A stretch of DNA of 64,000 bases from Lachnospiraceae bacterium. Lineage in GTDB: Bacteria; Bacillota; Clostridia; Lachnospirales; Lachnospiraceae. The translations under genes and the position numbers were made by a program. The first letter of the stretch is position 1; each line of letters opens with the position of its first letter. Below, piece after piece: positions 28,144-38,084 of the stretch. The notes beneath the pieces are model-generated. The model was given only the letters and a program-made list of their open reading frames with translations. It was not told the origin of the DNA and did no database searches. The stretch is from assembly GCA_022766245.1 (NCBI GenBank), contig JALEPL010000051.1, forward strand, positions 1 to 64,000. The letters run 5' to 3'.

Positions 28144-29373
28144 ATGGAGAAAAGAAAGCTTTATGTAGGCCTGGAATTGGGAACAAAATATGCATTACTT
28201 AGCTACAGCACCATCGGGATGGAGGAGCCTGACACCTTTAGTCAGGTGCATGGCAGTGAACTGTACCAGATTCCGCTGGCATTAATGAAGAAAAGGGGGC
28301 TGGGGCAGTGGTGCTATGGAAAAGAAGCCATAGAGGCGATAGAACGAGGCGAAGGGGAGGGCTGTGACAGGCTTTTTACCCGTGCCCTTATGGAGGAACG
28401 AATTGTCATCGGGCAGGAAGAATATGAGGCATTGGAGCTGCTGGCTCTTTTTGCGAAAAAAATTTTCCAACAATTGCACCGCTTCTTGGGAATCTTTGAA
28501 ATCGCCGGCCTGACTGTGACACTGAAAAGATTGAACCGGGACAATATGCAATTGGTGTGGGATTTGGTAGAGCGGTTGAAGATACCGAAAGAGAATTGCC
28601 GTATTATAGATTACCTGGAGAGTTTTTATTACTATGCACTGAATCAAAAGCAGGAGCTGATTCTCCATGATATGGTACTATTTGATTATTCAGAAGCAAA
28701 TGTTTTATTCTGCAGACTGGAGCGAAATACAAAGACTGCGCCCCAGACGGTGGAGCCTTTTGAGAAAGATTACGGACCACTTTTGGGTAATAAGGACATT
28801 GCACTTTCGGATGTGGTGAAGGATGCGCTGGCAAAAAAACTCTGTTCGGCTGTGTATCTTACAGGGGATGGATTTGACGGGGACTGGATGAAGCAGTCCC
28901 TGGCTTGTCTTTGTAGTGGGCGAAGAGTCTTTCTTGGCAAAAATCTCTATGTGAAGGGAGCGTGCTATGCCTCTTTAATACGTGGACAGGAAAAACTGTG
29001 GAATTACGTTTATATCGGTCAGCATGATATGAAGATGAATCTTTGTATCAAGGTGATGGACCGGGGAGAATTGCGGTTTTACCCTCTGATTCGTGCAGGG
29101 GAGAATTGCTTTGAGGCAAAACACAGCTGTGAGATTCTTTTGGATGGAGGGAAAACCATAGATTTCTGGATGCAGCATCCAAACAGCCGTGAGGCGAAGA
29201 TAGAGAGCCTGGAGCTTACAGATTTGCCGGAACGGCCTCCCAGAATGAGCAGAATACGAATTCAGGCAGAGGCAGTATCGGATCAGGAGGTTCAGCTGTT
29301 GATTCGGGACATGGGATTTGGAGAAATGTACCGTAGTTCTGAGAAGAGCTGGAACTATCAGATGAAATTGTGA
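28144..29373 (+). CDS. Hsp70/actin-like ATPase-fold protein (possibly DUF5716-type)
   Basis: Phosphate-1-like VGLELGTKYALLSYS; adenosine-like VYLTGDGFDGDWMKQSLACLCSGRRVFLGKNLYVKGACYAS. Confidence 0.7.
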   Translation: MEKRKLYVGLELGTKYALLSYSTIGMEEPDTFSQVHGSELYQIPLALMKKRGLGQWCYGKEAIEAIERGEGEGCDRLFTRALMEERIVIGQEEYEALELLALFAKKIFQQLHRFLGIFEIAGLTVTLKRLNRDNMQLVWDLVERLKIPKENCRIIDYLESFYYYALNQKQELILHDMVLFDYSEANVLFCRLERNTKTAPQTVEPFEKDYGPLLGNKDIALSDVVKDALAKKLCSAVYLTGDGFDGDWMKQSLACLCSGRRVFLGKNLYVKGACYASLIRGQEKLWNYVYIGQHDMKMNLCIKVMDRGELRFYPLIRAGENCFEAKHSCEILLDGGKTIDFWMQHPNSREAKIESLELTDLPERPPRMSRIRIQAEAVSDQEVQLLIRDMGFGEMYRSSEKSWNYQMKL

Positions 29374-29383
29374 GGTGACAGAT

Positions 29384-30151
29384 ATGGGAGAATTGATTTT
29401 GTGTATGCAGTCACCGGCAGGGATGCCTTACTATATGGAACAAACCGGGACAAATCTATATTCCATGGAAGAACTGAGCTGGTTTGTACTGAATCATACG
29501 GATTACCTGGATGATTCCTTTTTTTCCGAGGAGCTTTTGGTGTGGATGGAACGGGAACAGAATCAGGTAGATCGGGTAAAGCTTTTACGCAAACGAATCC
29601 GTGAGAGGGCAGGTTTGGATGAATTGGTTGGTATTCTGTTGGATTCCAACGGTTTTTGCAGCAAAGAGGAAAAAGCTGAGATTGTACATGCACTTTGTGA
29701 TATTGCGGAACTGACCCCGAAGGAACGTCTGAAGCTTCGGGCAGACCGTAAAGTAAAGAATCATCATTATCATGAGGCAATCCGTATCTACCAGGAGCTG
29801 TTAGCATCGGATGATGTCCCATTGCTTTCTGCGGAGCAGACGGGAAATATCTGGAATAATATGGGGGTGGCTTTCGCAGGACTGTTTCAGTATCGGGAGG
29901 CAGCCAGATGCTTTGGACAGGCTTATCATTTCAATAATAATCCGGGATGTCTGCGGGAGTTGGAGGATGCCAATTATATGGCTGACAGCCAGCAGGCAGA
30001 TACCGGTGAGTATTCTGAGAATCTGACCAGACGACTGGAGGCAATCCAAAAGGCACGGCAGGTTGGAGATGAAAAGCAGCTCAGATGTCAGTATGAACTG
30101 CAGATCGGGGAGTGGACACGCAGCTACGAGGGAAACGAAAAGACGGTCTGA
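29384..30151 (+). CDS. TPR-like protein
   Basis: HYHEAIRIYQELL...NIWNNMGVAFAGLFQYREAARCFGQAYHFNN; RBS GAGGTG before ATG 29384. Confidence 0.65.
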   Translation: MGELILCMQSPAGMPYYMEQTGTNLYSMEELSWFVLNHTDYLDDSFFSEELLVWMEREQNQVDRVKLLRKRIRERAGLDELVGILLDSNGFCSKEEKAEIVHALCDIAELTPKERLKLRADRKVKNHHYHEAIRIYQELLASDDVPLLSAEQTGNIWNNMGVAFAGLFQYREAARCFGQAYHFNNNPGCLRELEDANYMADSQQADTGEYSENLTRRLEAIQKARQVGDEKQLRCQYELQIGEWTRSYEGNEKTV

Positions 30152-30184
30152 TTGGGATGAACAGATAAATTAACGGAGCAGAAT

Positions 30185-31354
30185 ATGGGATTTTTTAGAC
30201 GCAAGAAGAAAGAAAAAAAGAATATTGCCCGGGTGTTGTCAGCAGTGACGGAGGATGTGCTGGGAGAGAAGGATCGGAAAGATGCCAAGAAGGTACACCA
30301 CTATGTTCTGGGACATTGTGAGCAGATCATTCAGACAGCGAAGGCTCTTGAGAGAGAAAAGCAGGAATACCGTACTTTGACATCGTATCTCACGGATGTA
30401 CAGACTCTGGAGAATCTTTCCGAAAAGGAAGCCAAGGAGTTACGGGATACCGCTAACAGCATTATCACTTTGACACAGTCCAGAGAGGATTATCTTCACA
30501 GTGCGAAAAAACTTACAGAATCGCAGTTTGCTCAGATGCAGCGGGATGAGGATGTGCTTGCGGATGCCATTAAGACGCTTCAGACCAATGAGGCGTATCA
30601 GTCTGCGGTGAAACGGGATATGAATTATCTGGAGGGAGAAAAGGTAGAGTGGACCTACTATCACCAGGAACTGCAGGATGAGCAGAAAATCCTTCGAATC
30701 GTATCTTATGTGGCTTTTGGTGTATTTGCTCTGGTGCTTGGAGCATTGATGATCATGCTTTTTGTCATGGATATGGATGTACTGATTTTGTTTGCGGTGT
30801 TGTTGTTTACAGCGGCAGTGCTGGGGAGTTTTCTGCTTTTGCGGATGCAGAATAATGCCCGGGAGATGAAGCGTGCCAACGTAAATCGTAATCATGCCAT
30901 TTCGCTTTTAAATAAAGCCAAGATTAAATATGTGCATTCCACCAATGCGGTGGATTATGCCTGTGAAAAATATCATGTGCACAATTCCTACGAGTTGACC
31001 TATCTGTGGGAGCTGTATATGGAAGCGGTCCGGGAGCTGGAAAAATACCAGAGAAACAGTGAAGATTTGGAATACTTTACCGGGAGGCTTTTGCGTCTTC
31101 TGCGCAAGTATCATCTCTATGATGTACAGATCTGGCAGAATCAGCTGCACGCCCTGATTGACAAACGGGAGATGGTGGAGATCAAGCATGAACTGCTGGA
31201 GCGCAGACAAAAGGTGCGTGCCCAGATGGAATATGATCTGGATGTGGTGGATGAACAGCGGGAGGAGATTGAAAACCTGATGAAGGAATTTCATGAGGAA
31301 ATCCCGGAGGTCCGGGAAATCCTCAATTCCGTGGAACGACTGATAAAGTCGTAG
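30185..31354 (+). CDS. Coiled-coil protein with two central TM helices
   Basis: MGFFRRKKKEKK..., IVSYVAFGVFALVLGALMIMLFVMDMDVLILFAVLLFTAAVLGSFLLL, flanking heptads. Confidence 0.65.
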   Translation: MGFFRRKKKEKKNIARVLSAVTEDVLGEKDRKDAKKVHHYVLGHCEQIIQTAKALEREKQEYRTLTSYLTDVQTLENLSEKEAKELRDTANSIITLTQSREDYLHSAKKLTESQFAQMQRDEDVLADAIKTLQTNEAYQSAVKRDMNYLEGEKVEWTYYHQELQDEQKILRIVSYVAFGVFALVLGALMIMLFVMDMDVLILFAVLLFTAAVLGSFLLLRMQNNAREMKRANVNRNHAISLLNKAKIKYVHSTNAVDYACEKYHVHNSYELTYLWELYMEAVRELEKYQRNSEDLEYFTGRLLRLLRKYHLYDVQIWQNQLHALIDKREMVEIKHELLERRQKVRAQMEYDLDVVDEQREEIENLMKEFHEEIPEVREILNSVERLIKS

Positions 31355-31357
31355 AGA

Positions 31358-31969
31358 TTATTTGCAGCCGCAGTTTTTGTCAATGGCAGGATTGCACTGA
31401 TAGAAGTTTTTGGAGTCTAAGTGCTCTTGCACAATGCGCAGTGCTTCGCCGAAACGTTGGAAGTGAATGACTTCTCTGGCTCGCAGGAATCGCAATGGAT
31501 CTGCCACATCCGGATCTTTGATGATGCGGAGCAGATTGTCATAGGTGGTGCGGGCCTTCTGCTCCGCCGCCATATCTTCCACCAGATCTGTGATGGGATC
31601 TCCCTTGGACTGGAACTGGCAGGCATTAAAGGGAACGCCACCTGCCGCCTGTGGCCATACTGCCAGCGTATGATCCACATAGTAAGGGGCAAAGCCGGAA
31701 GACTGGATTTCCTCAGGAGTCAGGTTTCTGGTTAGCTGATGCACCATGGTGGAAACCATTTCGAGATGCGCCAGTTCTTCGGTGCCTATATCAGTCAGAA
31801 GACCGGCTACCTCCCGGTAAGGGATGCTGTATCTTTGGGACAGATAGCGCAGGGAGGCACCCAGCTCCCCATCCGGTCCCCCATATTGGGAAATAATAAG
31901 CATTGCTAATTTCGGATTGGTTTCTTTGATGTTGATGGGGTATTGCAATCTTTTTTCATAATTCCACAT
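31358..31969 (-). CDS. cotJC: Spore coat protein CotJC (Mn-catalase-like)
   Basis: MWNYEKRLQYPINIKETNPKLAMLIISQYGGPDGELGASLRYLSQRY. Confidence 0.95.
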   Translation of the reverse strand: MWNYEKRLQYPINIKETNPKLAMLIISQYGGPDGELGASLRYLSQRYSIPYREVAGLLTDIGTEELAHLEMVSTMVHQLTRNLTPEEIQSSGFAPYYVDHTLAVWPQAAGGVPFNACQFQSKGDPITDLVEDMAAEQKARTTYDNLLRIIKDPDVADPLRFLRAREVIHFQRFGEALRIVQEHLDSKNFYQCNPAIDKNCGCK

Positions 31970-32235
31970 TATTTACATCCTCCTTCCCAAGGCCAGGGCT
32001 GCATCACCCAGTCCCAATAATCTTTGGTCGGAGCCGACCTTGCAGTCAGGGGACCATACTGGTCTTCATACATTTTCACCGCTTTTTTCTTCATGGCAGC
32101 GTGATGTTTGTAATAGTTTAACGCATCCTCATCATAAGGATGAGTATCCAAAAAGAGCAGGGTGTCTACCAGTGCAAGACTCACCTGATCAATCCATAAT
32201 CTTAGCTGTTCCTGGTTCATAGGCATATTCAACAT
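31969..32235 (-). CDS. cotJB: Spore coat protein CotJB
   Basis: QVSLALVDTLLFLDTHPYDEDALNYY. Confidence 0.9.
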   Translation of the reverse strand: MLNMPMNQEQLRLWIDQVSLALVDTLLFLDTHPYDEDALNYYKHHAAMKKKAVKMYEDQYGPLTARSAPTKDYWDWVMQPWPWEGGCK

Positions 32236-32444
32236 GAGTAACCTCCTTTAAAACCGCGGAACGGTTTATCTAATTCCTGAAAAATAGTTCCCTTGCAAAA
32301 TCCCTGATCCAGCTCATACAGCTTTACAAAATTCTGAAACGGAACATAGGCCATGGCCAGCTCCTGATTGCAGGACGGGTGTTTGCGGCGAGGCATCTGA
32401 TTAGATGAAGTATTATTATATGCATTGCAATTACAATTATTCAT
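32229..32444 (-). CDS. cotJA: Spore coat-associated protein CotJA
   Basis: LAMAYVPFQNFVKLYELDQGFCKGTIFQELDKPFRG. Confidence 0.88.
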   Translation of the reverse strand: MNNCNCNAYNNTSSNQMPRRKHPSCNQELAMAYVPFQNFVKLYELDQGFCKGTIFQELDKPFRGFKGGYSC

Positions 32445-32473
32445 ACAAAACCTCTTTTCCTGTTATACATAAT

Positions 32474-32502
32474 TATCCTATGCCTGATCGAAGGATTTGG
32501 TG
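32474..32502 (-). promoter_or_regulatory. Putative sigma-K promoter of cotJABC
   Basis: Minus strand CACC-N16-CATAGGATA (consensus mACm-N16-CATAnnnTA). Confidence 0.55.
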
Positions 32503-32662
32503 CGGAGGTCATCATAAAATCTTGTTAGGTTGTCCTGAACATTGTCCTTAGCCACATTTTGTAGAAAACACCAGTCTCAGGGCTTGTTTTTAAAAAGCTG
32601 GTGTGTTAGATTAAAAGGCAGAGAATTTTGGTAATAGCCCTTTAACTAATAGGAGGAAGTTT

Positions 32663-34174
32663 ATGAGAGGTTTACGAACACCGGTATCAGAGATTAGAGG
32701 TAAGATTTTTACGGAAGTTGCAAAGCTTGCGTATGAGGGAGATTATAGTAACCTCAACGATGCGGTGGAGGAGATTCCATATACGGTATGTCCCGGAGAT
32801 GTGCCCCATCACAGGGAGAGCATTTATCGGGAACGAGCCATCTGTGCGGAACGCGTGCGTCTGGCCATGGGTATGTCACTAAGACCACAGGACAAGCCGG
32901 TACATGTCACCAGCGGATTAGAGGAGAGTAATGTGGCGGAGAAATATTATGAGCCGCCATTGATGCAGGTGATTCCGTCTGCCTGCAATCTGTGTGAAGA
33001 AAAGAAGTTTGAAGTGTCCAATATGTGTCAGGGATGCGTGGCACATCCTTGTATGGAGGTATGTCCCAGAGGAGCCATCTCCCATGACAAGACAGGGAAA
33101 TCCATCATCGATCAGGAGAAGTGTATCAAGTGCGGACGCTGCAAGGATATCTGCCCTTATGATGCCATCGCCAAAAAGGAACGGCCCTGTTCTAAGGCCT
33201 GCGGAATCGGAGCCATCGGAACGGACGAGTATGGCAGGGCAAAAATTGATTCTGAGAAATGTGTTTCCTGCGGTATGTGTATGGTAAGTTGTCCCTTTGG
33301 AGCCATTGCGGACAAGTCGCAGATTTTCCAGCTCATCCGCTGTATGAAGCTGGGTGGGGAGGTAATCGCTGAGATTGCGCCGGCCTTTGTGGGCCAGTTC
33401 GGTGAGGATGCCACTCCTCGCAGAGTGAAGGCAGCGTTATTGGAATTAGGTTTTTCCGAAGTAGTAGAGGTTGCATTGGGCGCAGATATCGGCGCAGTGG
33501 CAGAGGCACATCATTATGCCCATCATGTGGCCAATGGAGAATTGCCTTTCCTTTTGACATCCTGCTGTCCTTCCTGGTCCATGCTGGCAAAGACCCAGTT
33601 CCCGGAGATTATCGACAGTGTGTCTTCTGAGTTGACTCCGATGGTAGCTACCGCCCGCAGCATCAAAAAGGAACATCCCGATGCCAAGGTGGTATTTATT
33701 GGTCCCTGTGCGGCGAAAAAGCTGGAGGCCAGTCGGAGAACCGTGCGAAGTGATGTGGACTTCGTCATCACCTTTGAAGAGCTGGATGCCATGTTTGCTG
33801 CAAAGGGTATTGACCCCAGAAATACGGAGGGCGACAGTTCTATGCATGATGCTACGGCTGCTGGACGTGGTTACGCTTATGCAGGTGGTGTGGCAGATGC
33901 CATCGAAAAATGTATTCACGAGTACTATCCGGATATCGAGGTGAAGATCGAGCATGCGGAGGGTCTTGCGGAATGTAAAAAGATGTTGATGCTGGCAAAG
34001 GCAGGGAAAAAGCAGGGATGCCTGATTGAGGGTATGGGATGCCCCGGCGGTTGTGTGGCAGGAGCCGGAACCATTTTGCCTATCAATAAAGCAAAGGCTG
34101 AAGTAAGTAAATTGCAAAAAGTTTCCACCAAGCAGCTTCCACCTAAGGAACTGCGGGAAATTGAATTAAATTGA
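32663..34174 (+). CDS. Monomeric [FeFe] hydrogenase-like protein (group B-like)
   Basis: Several CxxCxxC clusters; H-cluster motifs TSCCPSW, GPCAAKKLE, EGMGCPGGCVAGAG. Confidence 0.9.
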   Translation: MRGLRTPVSEIRGKIFTEVAKLAYEGDYSNLNDAVEEIPYTVCPGDVPHHRESIYRERAICAERVRLAMGMSLRPQDKPVHVTSGLEESNVAEKYYEPPLMQVIPSACNLCEEKKFEVSNMCQGCVAHPCMEVCPRGAISHDKTGKSIIDQEKCIKCGRCKDICPYDAIAKKERPCSKACGIGAIGTDEYGRAKIDSEKCVSCGMCMVSCPFGAIADKSQIFQLIRCMKLGGEVIAEIAPAFVGQFGEDATPRRVKAALLELGFSEVVEVALGADIGAVAEAHHYAHHVANGELPFLLTSCCPSWSMLAKTQFPEIIDSVSSELTPMVATARSIKKEHPDAKVVFIGPCAAKKLEASRRTVRSDVDFVITFEELDAMFAAKGIDPRNTEGDSSMHDATAAGRGYAYAGGVADAIEKCIHEYYPDIEVKIEHAEGLAECKKMLMLAKAGKKQGCLIEGMGCPGGCVAGAGTILPINKAKAEVSKLQKVSTKQLPPKELREIELN

Positions 34175-34200
34175 TGAAATGATACAAAGGAAGCTGTAAC

Positions 34201-34252
34201 GTAACTATTCAAAATAGGGCGGAGCGGAACTTTGAAGGGACTGAATAGTTAG
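34201..34252. repeat. Palindromic repeat family element
   Basis: TAACTATTCA(34202-34211)/TGAATAGTTA(34242-34251). Confidence 0.7.
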
Positions 34253-34285
34253 GCTGTAACAATAATAGAAAGCAGGTTGAGAATA

Positions 34286-35737
34286 ATGAGTAAGATTAGA
34301 ACAAGATTTGCCCCCAGCCCCACTGGAAGAATGCATGTGGGAAATCTGCGTACTGCATTGTACGCATATCTGATTGCAAAGCATGAGGACGGAGATTTTA
34401 TTTTCCGTATTGAGGATACGGATCAGGAGCGTTATGTGGAGGGCGCGGTGGACATTATCTACCGCACCATGGAAGAGACCGGACTGGTCTATGATGAGGG
34501 ACCGGACAAGGACGGCGGAGTAGGTCCCTATGTACAGAGTGAGCGCCAGGCCAAGGGTATTTATTTGGAGTATGCCAAGAAGCTGATTGAGAAGGGCGAA
34601 GCTTATTACTGTTTCTGTGACAAGGAGAGACTGGAAAGCTTGAAAACTACCGTGGCAGGAAAGGAGATCACTATTTACGACAAGCATTGTCTGCACCTGT
34701 CTAAGGAAGAAGTGGAGGAGAAGCTGGCTGCCGGTGTTCCCTATGTCATCCGTCAGAATAATCCCACCGAGGGAACTACCACTTTTGTGGATGAGATTTA
34801 TGGAGACATTACTGTGGACAATGCGGAACTGGACGATATGATTCTGATCAAATCCGATGGATATCCCACCTACAATTTTGCAAACGTGGTGGACGATCAT
34901 CTCATGGGCATTACCCATGTGGTAAGAGGAAATGAGTATCTGTCTTCTTCCCCGAAGTACAATCGTCTTTACGAGGCTTTTGGCTGGGATGTGCCGGTGT
35001 ATGTACATTGCCCGCTGATTACGGACGAGTTTCACCAGAAGCTGTCCAAGCGTTGTGGTCATTCTTCCTTTGAGGATCTGATCGAGCAGGGATTTCTTAC
35101 GGAGGCAGTGGTGAATTTTGTGGCACTTTTGGGTTGGTCGCCTGCAGATAATCAGGAGATTATGAGTCTGCAGGAGCTGTTTGAGAAGTTCGATTATCAT
35201 CATATGAGCAAGTCTCCCGCCGTGTTTGATTTCACCAAGCTGAAATGGATGAACGGAGAGTATATCAAGGCGATGGATTTCGATGCCTTTTATGAGAAGG
35301 CTGAGCCTTATATCAAAGCGGTGATTTCCAGAGACTATGACCTGAAAAAGATTGCCCAGATGGTGAAGACACGAATCGAAGTTTTCCCGGATATTGCAGG
35401 ACACATCGATTTCTTTGAGGAGCTTCCCGATTATGACACTGCCATGTATTGCCATAAAAAAATGAAGACTACAGAGGAGACATCGCTTGAGGTGTTAAAA
35501 GAGATTCTGCCTGTCTTAGAGGCACAGGAGGATTATTCCAACGATGCCCTGTATCAGACCATTGTTTCTTTTGTGGAGCAGAAGGGATGCAAAAACGGAT
35601 ATGTATTATGGCCTATCCGTACCGCTGTGTCCGGCAAACAGATGACTCCGGCCGGAGGAACCGAGATTATGGAGGTATTAGGAAAGGAAGAGTCCTTAAG
35701 ACGTATCCGTATCGGAATCGAGAAATTAAGTAAGTAG
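34286..35737 (+). CDS. gltX: Glutamyl-tRNA synthetase
   Basis: [34 protein letters not shown]. Confidence 0.96.
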   Translation: MSKIRTRFAPSPTGRMHVGNLRTALYAYLIAKHEDGDFIFRIEDTDQERYVEGAVDIIYRTMEETGLVYDEGPDKDGGVGPYVQSERQAKGIYLEYAKKLIEKGEAYYCFCDKERLESLKTTVAGKEITIYDKHCLHLSKEEVEEKLAAGVPYVIRQNNPTEGTTTFVDEIYGDITVDNAELDDMILIKSDGYPTYNFANVVDDHLMGITHVVRGNEYLSSSPKYNRLYEAFGWDVPVYVHCPLITDEFHQKLSKRCGHSSFEDLIEQGFLTEAVVNFVALLGWSPADNQEIMSLQELFEKFDYHHMSKSPAVFDFTKLKWMNGEYIKAMDFDAFYEKAEPYIKAVISRDYDLKKIAQMVKTRIEVFPDIAGHIDFFEELPDYDTAMYCHKKMKTTEETSLEVLKEILPVLEAQEDYSNDALYQTIVSFVEQKGCKNGYVLWPIRTAVSGKQMTPAGGTEIMEVLGKEESLRRIRIGIEKLSK

Positions 35738-35784
35738 TTCAGAACTGCTCTGAAACAGATACAGTCATTCTTAAGAGGAAATCT

Positions 35785-37614
35785 ATGAAATTTAATGATT
35801 CACAAAAGGAAGCAATCTGCTTCCAGAAAGGGCCCTGCCTGACTTTGGCAGGGCCGGGTTCTGGCAAGACCGCCGTTCTTACCCACCGCATACAGCATTT
35901 AATTGAATATGGAAAGGTGAATCCGTCGGAAATTCTGGTGGTGACCTTCACCAAAGCAGCCGCCACGGAAATGAAACAGCGTTTCCTGAAACTCATGGGG
36001 GAAAAGACTACCACTGTGACTTTTGGGACTTTTCATGCAGTTTTTTTCATGATACTAAAGCATGCCTATCATTATCAGGTGGAGAATATCATCCGGGAGG
36101 AGCAGAAGTTTGGGCTGATCCGTAATCTGATCCGTAAGTATCATCTGGAGTATGAGGATGAGAAGGAATGCATCGGAAATATTTTATCTGAGATTAGCAA
36201 CGTGAAAAATTCCAATGTAGAACTGGAGCATTACTATGCAAAAAATTGTGGGGAAGAGGAGTTTCGAAAAATCTACCGGGATTACCAAAATACGTTGTAC
36301 AAGTATCACATGCTGGATTTTGATGATATGCTGGTGTATACCTATGAGCTGTTTCGGGAGAGAAAGGATATTCTGGCCCTGTGGCAGAAAAAGTACCGCT
36401 ATATCCTCATTGATGAGTTTCAGGATATCAATGCCCTTCAGTATGCCATTGTGCGCATGCTGGCAGAACCGGAGAATAACCTGTTTATTGTGGGGGATGA
36501 TGATCAGTCCATCTACCGGTTTCGCCAGGCCAGACCGGAGATTATGCTGCATTTTCAGGAAGATTATCCGGATGCAAAAAAGATTCTTCTGAACGTAAAT
36601 TATCGATCAGATGGAGCCATTGTGGAGGCTGCGGGACGATTGATTGCAAATAATAAGATTCGTTATCCAAAGGAGATACAGGCCTTCCATAAGACAAAGA
36701 ATCCACCTATTATACAGAAGTTCCCGGATAACCGGAAAGAGAATGAGGCGATGATTCATGCACTGCAGGCATATCGTGCTGCGGGAGGTTCCTTGCGGGA
36801 TGTGGCAGTACTCTATCGTACCAACACCCAGGCGGGACTTTTGATGCAGCAGTTAGGGGAGTACAATATTCCCTTTTGGACCAAGGAGCGGGTTCCAAAT
36901 ATTTATGACCACTGGATTGTAAAGGATCTGGAGACATATATGAGAATTGCCGCAGGAAGCAGAAAACGGGCAGATTTTTTACAGATTATGAACCGGCCGA
37001 ATCGCTATATCGGACGAGACAGTCTGGACGAGGAGACAGTGGCTTTTGATGCGTGGACCGGTTTTTATGAACTGTTGGAGCAGCCCTGGATTGCCCGGCG
37101 GATTGACCAGTTGGCTTATGATGTCAAAATGCTTGCCAATATGAAGCCCTTCGCGGCAATCAATTATATCCGCAAGGGGATCGGTTATGAGGATTTTTTG
37201 AAGGAATATGCCCGGAAACGGGGGATTTCCGAAGAGGATCTTTTGGATGTTCTGGAGGAAATCACTGGCATGGCGAAGGATTTTTCGTCCTTTGAAGAAT
37301 GGCAGAAACAAAAAGAGACATATCTCCTTCGGCTGGAACATGCCTCCCAGCAGGAACGGGCGGAGGAGGAGCAGCTTTCACTTATGACGTTGCACGGATC
37401 TAAGGGGTTAGAGTATGATGTGGTGTTCATTCCGGATGTGAATGAGGGAATTATGCCGTATAAAAAGGCGGTGCTTCCGGATGAAGTGGAGGAGGAACGG
37501 AGATTGTTCTATGTGGGAATGACCCGGGCAAAAAAGCAGCTGTATCTGTTCTGCGTGGAAAAGCATCACAATCACAGTATGGACCCATCCCGATTTCTGC
37601 AGGAGCTGGAATAA
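35785..37614 (+). CDS. UvrD/PcrA-family superfamily 1 helicase
   Basis: LAGPGSGKTAVLTHR; DEFQDIN; VGDDDQSIYRFRQA; LMTLHGSKGLEYDVVF. Confidence 0.93.
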   Translation: MKFNDSQKEAICFQKGPCLTLAGPGSGKTAVLTHRIQHLIEYGKVNPSEILVVTFTKAAATEMKQRFLKLMGEKTTTVTFGTFHAVFFMILKHAYHYQVENIIREEQKFGLIRNLIRKYHLEYEDEKECIGNILSEISNVKNSNVELEHYYAKNCGEEEFRKIYRDYQNTLYKYHMLDFDDMLVYTYELFRERKDILALWQKKYRYILIDEFQDINALQYAIVRMLAEPENNLFIVGDDDQSIYRFRQARPEIMLHFQEDYPDAKKILLNVNYRSDGAIVEAAGRLIANNKIRYPKEIQAFHKTKNPPIIQKFPDNRKENEAMIHALQAYRAAGGSLRDVAVLYRTNTQAGLLMQQLGEYNIPFWTKERVPNIYDHWIVKDLETYMRIAAGSRKRADFLQIMNRPNRYIGRDSLDEETVAFDAWTGFYELLEQPWIARRIDQLAYDVKMLANMKPFAAINYIRKGIGYEDFLKEYARKRGISEEDLLDVLEEITGMAKDFSSFEEWQKQKETYLLRLEHASQQERAEEEQLSLMTLHGSKGLEYDVVFIPDVNEGIMPYKKAVLPDEVEEERRLFYVGMTRAKKQLYLFCVEKHHNHSMDPSRFLQELE

Positions 37615-37615
37615 A

Positions 37616-37652
37616 CGCGGGGACGGTTCTTTTGGCACTGTCCCCCACCGCG
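37616..37652. repeat. REP-like palindrome GGGGACGGTTCTTTTGGCACTGTCCCC
   Basis: CGCGGGGACGGT...ACTGTCCCCCACCGCG between convergent genes. Confidence 0.65.
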
Positions 37653-37667
37653 TCCACGTCCGCATCT

Positions 37668-37973
37668 CTACATTTCCTCAAATTCTGCCTCATCCAGCAG
37701 TTCGTCGAATCGGTCTGCCACTGCTTCGTATTCTTCATCGGAAAGAATATTCTCCAAAGAAGGTTCCCCTTTCTCATCCTCGAAGTATCGATAAATAAAC
37801 ACTTCGCCATCCGGGTTGTCCTGTCCCTTATCATCCAGTGGAAGAAGTGCGATATAATCCTGTGCATCCACTTCAAAGATAGTGAGAATCCGGCATTCCA
37901 CATCAGTTCCGTCATCCAGATTCAGAGTTACCATAATGTCTTCTTCATCGCTTAACTGTTTTTCTTTTCCCAT
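37668..37973 (-). CDS. DUF1292-type small acidic protein
   Basis: DIMVTLNLDDGTDVECRILTIFEVDAQDYIALLPL. Confidence 0.85.
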   Translation of the reverse strand: MGKEKQLSDEEDIMVTLNLDDGTDVECRILTIFEVDAQDYIALLPLDDKGQDNPDGEVFIYRYFEDEKGEPSLENILSDEEYEAVADRFDELLDEAEFEEM

Positions 37974-38084
37974 AGCAATACCTCTCTCTACTAATATGAA
38001 TCAGTCACTAAGATGCCCTTATTATAGAAATTAAAAGATGGATTGTCAATCAGCTAATCAATTAGGAAATGGGGTTACTTTTCA

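Noticed and set aside
34205-35455. 416-aa ORF antisense to gltX
   Set aside because: Entirely opposite a confidently identified gltX; composition (His/Leu/Ile-rich) is that of a mirror frame, and no RBS or domain was recognised.
35733-35762. GTAGTTCAGAACTGCTCTGAAACAGATAC after gltX as another repeat-family copy
   Set aside because: Only partial resemblance to the palindromic family; too degenerate to call.
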